DNA of 64,000 bases. Origin: an uncultured Acidobacteriota bacterium (GTDB lineage Bacteria > Acidobacteriota > Blastocatellia > RBC074). Where the stretch lies: contig CADECP010000006.1 of the NCBI GenBank assembly GCA_902825875.1, positions 6,671 through 70,670 of the forward strand, read 5' to 3'. The stretch's first letter is position 1. Each line of letters begins with the position of its first letter. The notes below the pieces were generated by a model. It worked only from the letters and a program-made list of their open reading frames with translations, made no database searches and had not been told where the DNA came from. A program made the position numbers and the translations under genes. Below, piece after piece: positions 55,457-64,000 of the stretch.

Positions 55457-56002
55457 CTAACGGTTTTTCATCACGTGATAAAGAGCACCGCCGCCGCCGC
55501 CAATCAAAGCTCCGGCAGCCGCGCCTTTTTTACCGCCCGCCGCCGCTCCGATTCCTGCGCCAATCGCCGCCGGAGCAGCAATTGTCAACGCAGTTTTCAG
55601 CTTGGAGTTGCCGCGTTTGGCAGAGTAGCTGACCGGTCGGTTCGCCATTTGCTGACCGGTTCCAACTGTGGTCGAACGAGCCGAGTTCTGTTGCGGTTGA
55701 TAAGCGTCGGCGTAACCTTTCTTGAAGCCTTCGTTGTAGCCTTCGCGTTCGGTCGCCACCACGCTGTTGGTTTGTCCGGTTTTTCCGGCTGAAAAACCAT
55801 CGTCATAACCTGTTTTGAAATCTTTCAGGTAAAACGTTTCGGCTTCGCTGGCCGCAGCGGGTTGCGGCTGTGAAGCGGTCAATGCCATGGGACTTGTTTC
55901 AGCTTGAGTATTCGGTGAATCGGTCATTCGCCCGAAAGTGTAACCTGACAACAATGTTGCACAGGCCAATCCTGTAGCGATGATTCTTTGCTTAAAAGTC
56001 AT
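55457..56002 (-). CDS. Secreted glycine-zipper protein, hypothetical
   Basis: A 181-residue protein with an N-terminal signal or anchor (MTFKQRIIATGLACATLLSG), a middle segment (KTGYDDGFSAGKTGQTN, EGYNEGFKKGYADAY) with repeated Tyr/Gly-rich units, and a C-terminal glycine zipper (AAPAAIGAGIGAAAGGKKGAAAGALIGGGG), typical of outer-membrane lipoprotein-like or pore-forming surface proteins. The function is unknown. A hairpin terminator follows. Confidence 0.72.
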   Translation of the reverse strand: MTFKQRIIATGLACATLLSGYTFGRMTDSPNTQAETSPMALTASQPQPAAASEAETFYLKDFKTGYDDGFSAGKTGQTNSVVATEREGYNEGFKKGYADAYQPQQNSARSTTVGTGQQMANRPVSYSAKRGNSKLKTALTIAAPAAIGAGIGAAAGGKKGAAAGALIGGGGGALYHVMKNR

Positions 56003-56300
56003 CGAGATTCCTCCTAGAAGTTTGAGTTGACAATCAGGGGGAAGAAGTTGAGATCAGCCCAGAGTTTTGCAAGCACGATGCCAGTTCGATTCAGCCGGAT
56101 AAGCCTTTGCTTTTCAGTGCTCTGCAAATTTTTCACAGTTGCCGAGCGTACGCATATCGAATGCCACCGCTAACAAACCACACGATACGGTTCAGCCGGA
56201 AAATTTTCGCCGGGCTGAAACCTTTTTCATTAGCCGACCACTCACCCGGCGTCGAACAATTCCGAAAACCATTTCAATACTCAAAAAAAGGGAGAGAGTT
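56003..56300. other. Divergent spacer upstream of the DUF4097-like gene
   Basis: No gene supported over 298 bp. It lies between divergent starts, and promoters of both genes are expected. GGGAGAGAG at 56290-56298 is the ribosome site of the downstream gene. Confidence 0.45.
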
Positions 56301-57113
56301 ATGAACAAGAAACTTTGGATTCAATTCGTTTGTGCTGTGGTCGTTACGTGTGCGTTTGGACTGACGGCGACGGCTCAGGAAAAAGGCATGAGTTGTGATG
56401 ACAACTGGCGCAACGGAGATCGCGTTGGCCATTGCGTCATGAAAGAACAAACGATTGCTGCCACGGGATCGCTTTCGGTGGATGGCAAAAAGAACGGTGG
56501 CGTTTCGGTCAAAGGCTGGGATCGCCGCGAAGTTCTGGTGCGTTCCAAAATTCAAAGCTGGGGAAACACCAAAGCCGATGCTGTGACTGTGGCGGAGCAA
56601 ATTTTGATCGTCACCGGCAACTCGAACGTTTACGCCGAAGGCCCGACCAACGGCGGCGATCAATGGTGGTCAGTCAGTTACGAAATCTTCGTTCCGCGCA
56701 ATTCCAACCTGTCGCTCAAAGCTCACAACGGAGGCATTTCAATTTCCAGCGTTCGCGGCCAGATTGAATTTTCGACGACCAATGGCGGCGTGGCGTTGAA
56801 AGGCCTGGCAGGCAACGTCAAAGGCACAACCAAAAACGGCGGCCTCAATGTTGATCTGGATGGCAATCGCTGGGACGGCGAAGGGCTGGATGTGACAACC
56901 ACCAACGGCGGCGTCAATTTGCGAGTGCCGGAAAATTACTCGGCGCATCTGGAAACCGGAACGGTCAATGGCGGATTGAAAACCGAAATTCCGATCACCG
57001 TGCAGGGCGAAATCAAGAGAAACTTGTCCGTAGATTTGGGATCGGGCGGTTCGCCGGTCAAAGTCCGCACAACCAACGGCGGCGTTTCGATCAAACGCCA
57101 AAGCCTGAAATAA
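56301..57113 (+). CDS. Secreted DUF4097-like beta-helix protein
   Basis: A 270-residue exported protein (signal about 1-26, ending TATA-Q). The mature part has repeated TNGGV-type units (SKNGGVSVK near the N-terminus, then TTNGGVALKG, TKNGGLNVDLDG, TTNGGVNLRV, TTNGGVSIKR), a pattern of DUF4097/putative adhesin beta-strands. Start is ATG 56301 with GGGAGAG upstream; a longer frame from 56139 lacks support. Located just before the GMC oxidoreductase gene but separated by 414 bp. Confidence 0.82.
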   Translation: MNKKLWIQFVCAVVVTCAFGLTATAQEKGMSCDDNWRNGDRVGHCVMKEQTIAATGSLSVDGKKNGGVSVKGWDRREVLVRSKIQSWGNTKADAVTVAEQILIVTGNSNVYAEGPTNGGDQWWSVSYEIFVPRNSNLSLKAHNGGISISSVRGQIEFSTTNGGVALKGLAGNVKGTTKNGGLNVDLDGNRWDGEGLDVTTTNGGVNLRVPENYSAHLETGTVNGGLKTEIPITVQGEIKRNLSVDLGSGGSPVKVRTTNGGVSIKRQSLK

Positions 57114-57527
57114 GTGAAATCGCCACGACTGGTAAGGACGCAGGATTCAAGACCACTGCTCCCTTACCGGTCGCGGTACTGACTTCGCTCGCCTCAGCAA
57201 ATTCCGCTTTGCATTAAAAAAAGCCGTGCTATACTCCGCCCGCTTTTGGCGAGCTTAATCGTAGAACTCAGCCGCTAGCCAACAGCAAACAATCCGAAAG
57301 CAGTATTTGAAAACGCTCTGCCCCTATCATTTATTTCGTGTGAAGTTATCCATGTTCATTTTTGAATTGTTTATTCGGCAATAAGTTGAAACGCCTAAGC
57401 GCGGCGAATGGACGTTGATCGTCCGCGATTGGCAAAAACTACTAACTCAATTCGATCACCAACAATCAGTCACAAACTCCGCTATCGGCCAGGAGTTTTT
57501 CAGCCACGAGCTTTAAGGAGGATTTTC
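57114..57527. promoter_or_regulatory. Intergenic region with candidate promoter for the GMC-nuclease-peroxidase cassette
   Basis: A 414-bp gap. GGTAAGG and CCTTACC near 57131-57167 form a hairpin. TTTGCA (57208-57213) and TATACT (57230-57235), 16 bp apart, make a sigma-70-like promoter, giving a leader of about 285 nt before ATG 57528. An AAGGAGG ribosome site is at 57515-57521. The promoter is a visual match only. Confidence 0.35.
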
Positions 57528-60500
57528 ATGCTCTCGAAAGACTGGGATAAGCGAAAAAAACAGTACGATTTTATCATCATCGGTTCCGGTTACGGCGGAG
57601 CCATCACTGCGGCACGCATCTCCGCCGTCAACCCTAAACCTTCCGTTTGCATTCTGGAACGCGGCAAAGAATGGGAAGTCGGCAAATTTCCCGACGACAT
57701 TCACGAAGTCAAACGCAGCGTTCGCCACGACGTTTTCAATCCTACCGGACTTTTCGATTTTCAACTCTTCCCGGACATTTCCGTCATGAAAGGCAGCGGA
57801 CTCGGCGGCACTTCGCTCATCAACGCCAACGTCGCCATCGTTCCTGACGAAGAAACCTTTCAACAATTGGCCTGGCCAAAAAATATAAAGCTGCCGGAAT
57901 TGCTGCCGTTTTACGAAAAAGCCCAAACGATGCTCGGCGCGCGGCAATACAACCGTCCAAGAGCTTCGGCGACGGGAGGGCTGTTAAAGGTCAAAGGGCT
58001 TGGCAAACGCGCTCAGGAAATTGGTCTGAAAGAATTCGCTCTGAACCTTACCGTCACTCAGGAAGACGGCAAGAACGCCGCCGGATTCGATCAAAAAGCC
58101 TGCAACGATTGCGGAGATTGCGTGACCGGTTGCAACGTCGGAGCCAAGAACACGCTGTACATGAATTACCTGCCAGCGGCTGCCAAACAGGGCTGCGACA
58201 TCTTCGTCAAAGTCGAAGTGAAATGGATTGAAAAGCTTGAAGGCGGCGGTTGGCGCGTTCACGGCGTACGATACAAAACGCTCAGTTCAGAAAAATTCAC
58301 TCTGGACGCTGGCAATGTGATTTTGTCCGCCGGTTCGTTGGGCACGCCGGAAATTCTGCTGCGCTCGGAAATGCACGGATTGACGTTGTCGCCGAAACTT
58401 GGAACTCAGTTTTCGGGCAACGGCGATTTTTTTGCGATGGCGTACAACACCGATCATCAACTGAACACGATGGGCTTTCCCGGCAAGAAGTCGAATCACG
58501 AATGGGCGAAGCGCGGCTTTGAACCCGGCCCCAGCATTGTCGGTGCGGTGCGATACAACTTCGGTGGCAGCACGCCGCTGGAAAAACGAATTCTGATCGA
58601 AGACTTTTCCTTTCCCAGTTCTTACCTTGGATTGGCGATGGGCGCGTTGAAACTGTTCGGACAGGCGGGCGAAGACACTGACATAGGCGACGAAACACAG
58701 GAACGCCGTCGCATTCGCAAAGACAATCCTTTCAAACCGTACGATTACAAACCCAACGAAGGCGCACTGAACCAGTCAATGCTGTACCTGATTATGGGAC
58801 ACGACGACGCGAAAGGAACGTTGAACCTGCGCCGCGAAAACGCTCACGTAGAAATTGATTGGGACAACGCCGGTCGCCAGCAAGTGTTCAATCTGATTAA
58901 CGAAGAAATTCGCCGTCACTCGCGCAGTCTTGGCGGAACTTTCCTGACCAATCCGCTGTGGAGCATCACGCCGACCAAAAATCTGTTGACGGCGCATCCG
59001 CTCGGAGGCGCTCCGCTTGGCGACGATTACCAGCACGGCGCGGTGGATGAATTCGGGCGAGTGTTCCAAAGCGATGGCAGCGTTCACGACGGATTGTTCG
59101 TCGCCGATGGTTCGCTGGTGACGACGGCTCTGGGCGTGAATCCGTTTCTGACGATTTCGGCGCTGTCCGAACGAATCGCCGACCGCATTGTTCGCCACCT
59201 GGGCGGTGAAGCCTTCCCGCCGCGACCGGTGAAAGTCGTCGTTCCTGATCTGAAACCGCAAGAGGCTCTTAAATTCAAAGAAGCTGATCTGGAACGAATT
59301 TTCGGTCGCACGGAAACGCTGAGCATCGAAAAGATGGCCAACAACGGCGAAATCAAAATTGACGCCGACAAAGGATTCATCCGCAACGACACCGTTTGGA
59401 AAGGCGTGTTTCCCAAAGGCCATGTGCTCAACCGGTTTTCGACGGCGCTGCATACCAGTTTCAAAAAACAGTTCACCAAACAACCTGACGGCAAATTGAC
59501 CGGTGTGACCAGCGACGCCGACGGAGTGATTGACGCTCTGAACACGCTGGAAGAAATCACCATCACCAAACGCACAGGCACGCTGGAACCCGGCAAATAC
59601 ATTTTGCTGCGGTACACCGAACCCGAATGGCGAGCGTTTTACGACATCTTCAAAGTCATCAACGACGATTTGCTGATCGGTCGCGTTTACTTGGGCGAAT
59701 ATCCTGAAGGGCATCGCCTGTTCACGTTCCCGATGGTGAGGTCGTATGGGCTGGATCACATGACCGTCGCCGATCACAAAACCATCTGGGACAAAGCCGC
59801 TCTGCCGACCAAAGACCAGCTCAACGGTTTGTGGGAAATGCGAATGGTCAGCAACGCCAACAACACTGGCGTCGTGGCTTACCTGAAATTCGATCACAAG
59901 CCCGACGGAAGGCTGGAAGCTCGATACCAATTTCTGGGTTTCTTTGAAGGGTTGGCCGATGCCAGCTTCGGGCAAGATCATTTCCGTATGGATGACTTCA
60001 CGCCGTTTCACGACGAAATCCGATTCGTGAATCAGGAATTGATGATCGGCCAATACTTCACCGACGCGCGACCGGCGTTGTTGCCGTTGTTCGGCCCTGA
60101 TTCGCTGGGAATCTTTCACCGCGAAAAAGATACGAACGACAACGTGCGCTTCGGATTCAAATACTGGCTGCGACGAAGCCCAATGAGCGATTTGCCGACG
60201 AACTTCTTCCTGCGTCCTTTGCTGGACGTGCGAATGCCCGAAGGCACAGGCATGACTTTCACCGAAGAAATGAAAGGCAGCTACTTCGCCGGATTCAATC
60301 CGCCCGCCGGAGCCGAAGGCGACAAACAGATCGAAGCCAAACCCGCAGCCGAAGGTGTGGAATGCACTTGGGATATGCGAATCACCGCCCGCGATCTGAA
60401 CGAGTTCATCGAAGGTTGGGATCACGAAGCGCGCATCGAAGGCACGGTTCGTTTCGCCAACTTTGAAGATCAAGGGCAGATGATTTGCACGATCAACAGT

Positions 60501-60947
60501 TCAAAGAGCTTTTTCAATTACATGCGCGTCAACCCGGAAACGCAGGAAGCCGAGATGCTTTATCGCATTTACTTTTATGCCGGGCCAGGTAAGGAATATC
60601 TGTTCAGCGGTCGCAAGTTTTTGCAAAAAGACGGGCACGGCGGAACAGGCATTCGGGAAATCGTCCACGACTTCACCACGCTGTATGGGCGGTTGTTTGA
60701 AATCGCGCCGGACAAATCGCAACGGCAGATCGGTTCGGCGTTGATGAAGTTTCGCACCTTTGAAGACTTGGACGCCGTTCGCAGCTTCGCCGAATACTTG
60801 AAGTCATTTCAGGTGACTGATGCGGAAGGCAAAAAAGTTGATCCATTCGTGCAGGCGCAAGGTCGCCTGCGTTTTATGGCGCTGACCAATCAATTCGTCA
60901 TACGCGAATACGATCCGGTTGGCGGCTTGCTCAACCGATTGAGTTAA
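57528..60947 (+). CDS. GMC oxidoreductase with a large C-terminal extension
   Basis: A 1139-residue protein. The N-terminal half (about 1-570) is a GMC-type FAD oxidoreductase: FIIIGSGYGGAITAARI (FAD, about 15-31), GSGLGGTSLINANVAI (about 89-104), and near the end of the half HPLGGAPLG and GVNPFLTISALSERIADRI. A Cys motif C192, C195, C198, C202 (CNDCGDCVTGC) resembles a cluster- or metal-binding insert seen in some bacterial cholesterol-oxidase relatives. The C-terminal ~570 residues are not recognised; they contain beta-rich stretches and no membrane segment. Start at ATG 57528 with AAGGAGG. It is followed 40 bp later by the protease-nuclease fusion. No signal peptide is obvious. Confidence 0.88.
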   Translation: MLSKDWDKRKKQYDFIIIGSGYGGAITAARISAVNPKPSVCILERGKEWEVGKFPDDIHEVKRSVRHDVFNPTGLFDFQLFPDISVMKGSGLGGTSLINANVAIVPDEETFQQLAWPKNIKLPELLPFYEKAQTMLGARQYNRPRASATGGLLKVKGLGKRAQEIGLKEFALNLTVTQEDGKNAAGFDQKACNDCGDCVTGCNVGAKNTLYMNYLPAAAKQGCDIFVKVEVKWIEKLEGGGWRVHGVRYKTLSSEKFTLDAGNVILSAGSLGTPEILLRSEMHGLTLSPKLGTQFSGNGDFFAMAYNTDHQLNTMGFPGKKSNHEWAKRGFEPGPSIVGAVRYNFGGSTPLEKRILIEDFSFPSSYLGLAMGALKLFGQAGEDTDIGDETQERRRIRKDNPFKPYDYKPNEGALNQSMLYLIMGHDDAKGTLNLRRENAHVEIDWDNAGRQQVFNLINEEIRRHSRSLGGTFLTNPLWSITPTKNLLTAHPLGGAPLGDDYQHGAVDEFGRVFQSDGSVHDGLFVADGSLVTTALGVNPFLTISALSERIADRIVRHLGGEAFPPRPVKVVVPDLKPQEALKFKEADLERIFGRTETLSIEKMANNGEIKIDADKGFIRNDTVWKGVFPKGHVLNRFSTALHTSFKKQFTKQPDGKLTGVTSDADGVIDALNTLEEITITKRTGTLEPGKYILLRYTEPEWRAFYDIFKVINDDLLIGRVYLGEYPEGHRLFTFPMVRSYGLDHMTVADHKTIWDKAALPTKDQLNGLWEMRMVSNANNTGVVAYLKFDHKPDGRLEARYQFLGFFEGLADASFGQDHFRMDDFTPFHDEIRFVNQELMIGQYFTDARPALLPLFGPDSLGIFHREKDTNDNVRFGFKYWLRRSPMSDLPTNFFLRPLLDVRMPEGTGMTFTEEMKGSYFAGFNPPAGAEGDKQIEAKPAAEGVECTWDMRITARDLNEFIEGWDHEARIEGTVRFANFEDQGQMICTINSSKSFFNYMRVNPETQEAEMLYRIYFYAGPGKEYLFSGRKFLQKDGHGGTGIREIVHDFTTLYGRLFEIAPDKSQRQIGSALMKFRTFEDLDAVRSFAEYLKSFQVTDAEGKKVDPFVQAQGRLRFMALTNQFVIREYDPVGGLLNRLS

Positions 60948-60987
60948 TAACCAGTTGTTACACATCAAACCAAACAGGAGAAAACAC

Positions 60988-62880
60988 ATGGCCTCGAAGA
61001 AAAAGTCAGCCAAGACCAAAGCCAAACAAGCGGCAGATTTGATGGAGCAGTTGAAGCAATTCGTTCGCGCACGCGGCGAAGATTTTCTGAAAGACAAAAA
61101 CATTTCGTCGGTCGGCATCGGCTACAAGGAAAAAGACGGGAAGAAAACCAAAGAAATTTCCATTCAGTTCACCGTCGAGAAAAAAGCTTCGACCGACGTG
61201 TTGGAATCGCTGGAGACGGAAGAGATTCCGAAATCCTTCAACATCGGCGGCGTCGAAGTTCCAACAGACGTGATTCAGCGAAGTTTTCAACTCGGCTTCA
61301 AACTGGTGGCGGAGGCCGAAGCTCCGCCACGCAAAACGCGCATTGACCCAATCAAACCCGGCGTCAGTGTTGCCAACAAAAAAGTCTCAGCCGGAACCAT
61401 CGGCTGCATCGTGTACGACAAAACCGATGGCACGCCGTATGTTCTGAGCAACTGGCACGTGCTGAATGGTCCGAACGGACAAATCGGCGACGACATCGTT
61501 CAACCCGGCCCGCACGACGACAACCGCACCGCGCAGAATCGTCTTGGCAAATTGATTCGCTCGCATTTGGGAGCCGCCGGAGATTGCGCCATCGCGTCAA
61601 TCGAAGATCGCCGCTTCCAACCGGAGATTCTGGATTTGGCGGTCAAGGTCGAAGCCATCGGCGAACCGGAACTCGGCGACAAAGTCATCAAAAGCGGTCG
61701 CACGACGGCGGTGACGCACGGCATCGTTTCGCGCATTCACACCATGACCCGCATTGATTACGGCGGTTCGGTCGGCGAACAAACCATTGGCGGATTTGAA
61801 ATCGAAGTTGATCCGGCCAATCCACCGGCCAACGGCGAAGTCAGCATGGGTGGCGATTCCGGTTCGGTCTGGATGTTCAAAACCAATCAGGGCAAAGCCG
61901 GAAAAGTCATGGCCGGGTTGCATTTCGCTGGCGAAGGCGTCGGCAATCCGCACGAACACGCCATTGCCTGTTATGCCAAATCGGTGTTCGACAAGTTGCA
62001 AATCAGCGTTAAAGCTGTGGCTGCACCGCAACCTCCGCCGGCAGGTGGCGGAGGCGCTCCTTTTTCAGGACTTGGTTACAACCCGAACTTTCTGACGACG
62101 AAAGTGGATTTTCCAAAACTTTCGACCGCCAAGCTCAGCGATGCCGTCAAAGTCAACAATTCGGAATTGATTCACCACATGCATTTTTCGCTGACGCAGA
62201 GCAAATCGCGCCGCTTCGCCATTTATGTCGCCTGGAACATTGATGGCGGGCGGTTGAAACGAGTCCGTCGCAGCAATCGGTTCGTGATTGATCCGCTGAT
62301 TCCGGCTCAATTTCAGGTCGGCGACAGTTTGTACAGCAACAACCGCCTGGACAGAGGCCACATCGCACGCCGCGCGGATTTGACTTGGGGAACCGATGCC
62401 GAAGCGCGTAAAGCCAGCGACGAGTCGTTCTTTTTCACCAACATCACGCCGCAAATGGACAACTTCAATCAAAGCGGTCTGGGCGGCATTTGGGGAAAAA
62501 TCGAAGAAGCCGTTTTTGAAGAAGTGGACGTGGACAATTTGAAAGTCAGCGTCTTCGGCGGGCCGATTTTCCGCAACGACGACCGTGTCTTTCGCGGCGT
62601 GAAAATCCCGCGCGAGTTTTACAAGGTGCTGGCTTATGTCGAAAACGGCAAGCTGGAAGCTCGCGCGTTTTTGCTGACGCAAAGTCTGGAGGCGCTGGAA
62701 GTTTTGGATTTGAACCAGTTCCGCGTGTTTCAGGTGGCGCTCAGCGAAGTCGAATCGCGTTGCGGCTTCAAATTCCCAGCCAATTTGAAAGCGGGTGACA
62801 CCTTCGCCGAACGAATCGAGCGAATGGCGGAATCCGCCGAACGACCTGCGCTGGAATCGCTGGCCGACATTAAGTGGTAA
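60988..62880 (+). CDS. Trypsin-like protease - DNA/RNA non-specific endonuclease (NUC1) fusion
   Basis: A 630-residue protein with two enzyme modules. The first is a serine-protease-like domain (about 130-345) with the triad-like H157 (LSNWHVLNG), D199 (GDCAIA) and S291 (GGDSGSVW). The second is a NUC1-type endonuclease (about 400-600) with NRLDRGHIARRAD (D455, H458) and FFFTNITPQMDNFNQ (N485, N494), the catalytic His and Mg-binding Asn. A lysine-rich start (MASKKKSAKTKAKQ) and a Gly/Pro linker (about 345-356) precede or join the parts. No signal peptide is visible, so export or delivery is unclear. Start ATG 60988 with AGGAG upstream. It is cotranscribed with the GMC oxidoreductase and the heme peroxidase. 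Confidence 0.9.
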   Translation: MASKKKSAKTKAKQAADLMEQLKQFVRARGEDFLKDKNISSVGIGYKEKDGKKTKEISIQFTVEKKASTDVLESLETEEIPKSFNIGGVEVPTDVIQRSFQLGFKLVAEAEAPPRKTRIDPIKPGVSVANKKVSAGTIGCIVYDKTDGTPYVLSNWHVLNGPNGQIGDDIVQPGPHDDNRTAQNRLGKLIRSHLGAAGDCAIASIEDRRFQPEILDLAVKVEAIGEPELGDKVIKSGRTTAVTHGIVSRIHTMTRIDYGGSVGEQTIGGFEIEVDPANPPANGEVSMGGDSGSVWMFKTNQGKAGKVMAGLHFAGEGVGNPHEHAIACYAKSVFDKLQISVKAVAAPQPPPAGGGGAPFSGLGYNPNFLTTKVDFPKLSTAKLSDAVKVNNSELIHHMHFSLTQSKSRRFAIYVAWNIDGGRLKRVRRSNRFVIDPLIPAQFQVGDSLYSNNRLDRGHIARRADLTWGTDAEARKASDESFFFTNITPQMDNFNQSGLGGIWGKIEEAVFEEVDVDNLKVSVFGGPIFRNDDRVFRGVKIPREFYKVLAYVENGKLEARAFLLTQSLEALEVLDLNQFRVFQVALSEVESRCGFKFPANLKAGDTFAERIERMAESAERPALESLADIKW

Positions 62881-62943
62881 TCAGCGTCAATGAATGGTGG
62901 GACAATTTTCTAAATTGTCCCACAGTTTTTGGAGGAGGAAGCC

Positions 62944-64000
62944 ATGGGAATTTTTGACTGGCATCGTTTGCCTCGCGTACTCGGCCTGCTGCGATTGAAT
63001 CGTTTTCGAGATCGCATGCGCGAAAAAAATCTGTACGACACGGAAACCTTGCCTTCGATTCCACGCGAACCGTTGCCTGCGCCAACGCCTAATCAAGTCT
63101 CCGTGCGAACAGCGGACGGAACCTATAACGATTTAAGTTCGCCGCGAATGGGTAGTGTTGGAGCGCGCTTGGGTCGAAACTTTCCGCTCGATAAGGTAGT
63201 CGCCGACGAAGCTTCGCTGATGTTTCCCAGTCCGCGTTTGGTCAGCACCAAGTTGATGACGCGCGACAAATTCATTCCGGCGACTTCGCTGAATTTGCTG
63301 GCGGCGGCGTGGATTCAGTTTCAGGTTCACGACTGGTTCAGCCACGGCGAAAACGAAGAAACGAATCCGCACGTGGTTCCGCTGCCTGCCAACGACGACT
63401 GGCCGCATCCGCAAATGCTGGTCAATCGCACGCGGCGCGATCCGACTCGCCCGGCCAGCGACAACTCGAAGCCGAACACTTACGCCAACACCGAAACTCA
63501 TTGGTGGGATGGCTCGCAACTTTATGGCAGCAATCTGGCGACACAGCACAAAGTTCGTTCGTTCGAACACGGCAAGTTGAAATTAGATGGCGATGGATTT
63601 TTGCCGCTCGACCCGCAAAGCGGCGTGGACATTACTGGCGTCAATTCGAACTGGTGGGTGGGTTTGAGCATGCTGCACACGCTGTTCACGCTGGAACACA
63701 ACGCCATCTGTGATCGGTTGCGACAGGATTTCCCAGGCTGGAACGACGAAGAGTTGTTTCAGCGTGCGCGGCTGGTGAACGCGGCGATCCTGGCCAAAAT
63801 TCACACCGTTGAATGGACGGTGGGAATTTTGGCGACTCCGATTTTGGACACCGGGATGAATTACAACTGGAGCAGCATTCGCCGGTCGAAACAGGAACAT
63901 CACGCTGCGCCGTTTTCCATGACCGAAGAATTCGTTTCGGTTTATCGAATGCACCCGTTGATCCCGGATGATTTCGTTTTTCGTTCGTTCGGCAGCGGCA
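62944..64000 (+). CDS. Animal-type heme peroxidase / alpha-dioxygenase-like, 3'-partial
   Basis: At least 352 residues, cut by the window end. It resembles the animal heme peroxidase/alpha-dioxygenase superfamily (fatty-acid dioxygenases, peroxinectins): AAAWIQFQVHDWFSHG gives the distal His (H129), MLHTLFTLEHNAICDRL is the calcium/heme-support helix, and AKIHTVEWTVGIL carries the proximal His (H287). Such enzymes oxygenate fatty acids or use peroxide. A strong GGAGGAGG ribosome site lies before ATG 62944, 63 bp after the nuclease fusion gene. The C-terminus and possible further cassette genes are outside the window. Confidence 0.9.
   Translation, partial: MGIFDWHRLPRVLGLLRLNRFRDRMREKNLYDTETLPSIPREPLPAPTPNQVSVRTADGTYNDLSSPRMGSVGARLGRNFPLDKVVADEASLMFPSPRLVSTKLMTRDKFIPATSLNLLAAAWIQFQVHDWFSHGENEETNPHVVPLPANDDWPHPQMLVNRTRRDPTRPASDNSKPNTYANTETHWWDGSQLYGSNLATQHKVRSFEHGKLKLDGDGFLPLDPQSGVDITGVNSNWWVGLSMLHTLFTLEHNAICDRLRQDFPGWNDEELFQRARLVNAAILAKIHTVEWTVGILATPILDTGMNYNWSSIRRSKQEHHAAPFSMTEEFVSVYRMHPLIPDDFVFRSFGSG

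Noticed and set aside
58776..60473. Long minus-strand open frame (about 565 codons) opposite the GMC oxidoreductase
   Set aside because: It lies fully opposite a strong gene with FAD motifs; no ribosome site or motif supports it.

Overview
The window looks like a chromosomal segment of a Gram-negative bacterium with moderate GC, most likely an Acidobacteriota member. This is inferred from the mix of families, not from a marker gene. The clues are a carboxypeptidase-regulatory-domain TonB-type receptor (Oar-like), a Planctomycete-type cytochrome/DUF1549/DUF1553 protein paired with DUF1501, a cytochrome c-PQQ dehydrogenase fusion, a heme-motif DUF5777-type barrel, and many families of intergenic palindromes. 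No rRNA, tRNA, CRISPR array or prophage was seen.

Layout. 1-4.8 kb (+): the 3' end of a molybdenum hydroxylase large subunit and its FAD subunit, three small or secreted proteins, and an ArsC/Spx-like gene whose active-site Cys codon is TGA followed by a SECIS-like hairpin. 4.85-8.55 kb (-): the receptor. 9.0-18.3 kb (-): an elongasome block transcribed mreB-mreC-mreD-mrdA-rodA and then an RNase G/E with a very large insertion in its S1 domain. 18.7 kb: an orphan Flp pilin. 19.4-27.8 kb (+): PSCyt1/PSD1 protein, DUF1501 protein and two sulfatases. 28.6-34.1 kb (+): alaS, mazEF, an FtsX-like permease and a flippase-like membrane protein. 34.4-38.3 kb (+): cytochrome-PQQ dehydrogenase and a heme-motif barrel. 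39.0-40.7 kb: DUF47 and Pit phosphate transporter. 40.7-45.2 kb: SMP-30 protein (-), then a BMP-type binding protein, vapBC and an ABC ATPase (+). 46.1-47.8 kb (+): a copper-amine-oxidase-like protein. 47.8-55.2 kb (-): a closely packed string transcribed AAA ATPase, Mrr nuclease, RAYT transposase, VWA protein, brnT, brnA, lytic transglycosylase. 56.3-64 kb (+): a DUF4097-like protein and a cassette of GMC oxidoreductase, trypsin/NUC1 fusion and animal-type heme peroxidase, the last cut by the window edge.

Points that stand out. (1) The probable selenoprotein at 4420-4764. (2) The secreted-chemistry cassette at 57.5-64 kb, including one protein with both a serine-protease and a DNA/RNA endonuclease domain. 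(3) The AAA-Mrr-VWA-brnTA string, split by a RAYT with mirror-image palindromic flanks. (4) A 91-bp palindromic element read through in frame inside the PSD1 gene, with a related element at 34.15 kb. (5) Three toxin-antitoxin pairs (mazEF, vapBC, brnTA), all wedged into tight co-directional gene strings. All functions are assigned from motifs read in the translated sequence; no database search was run.
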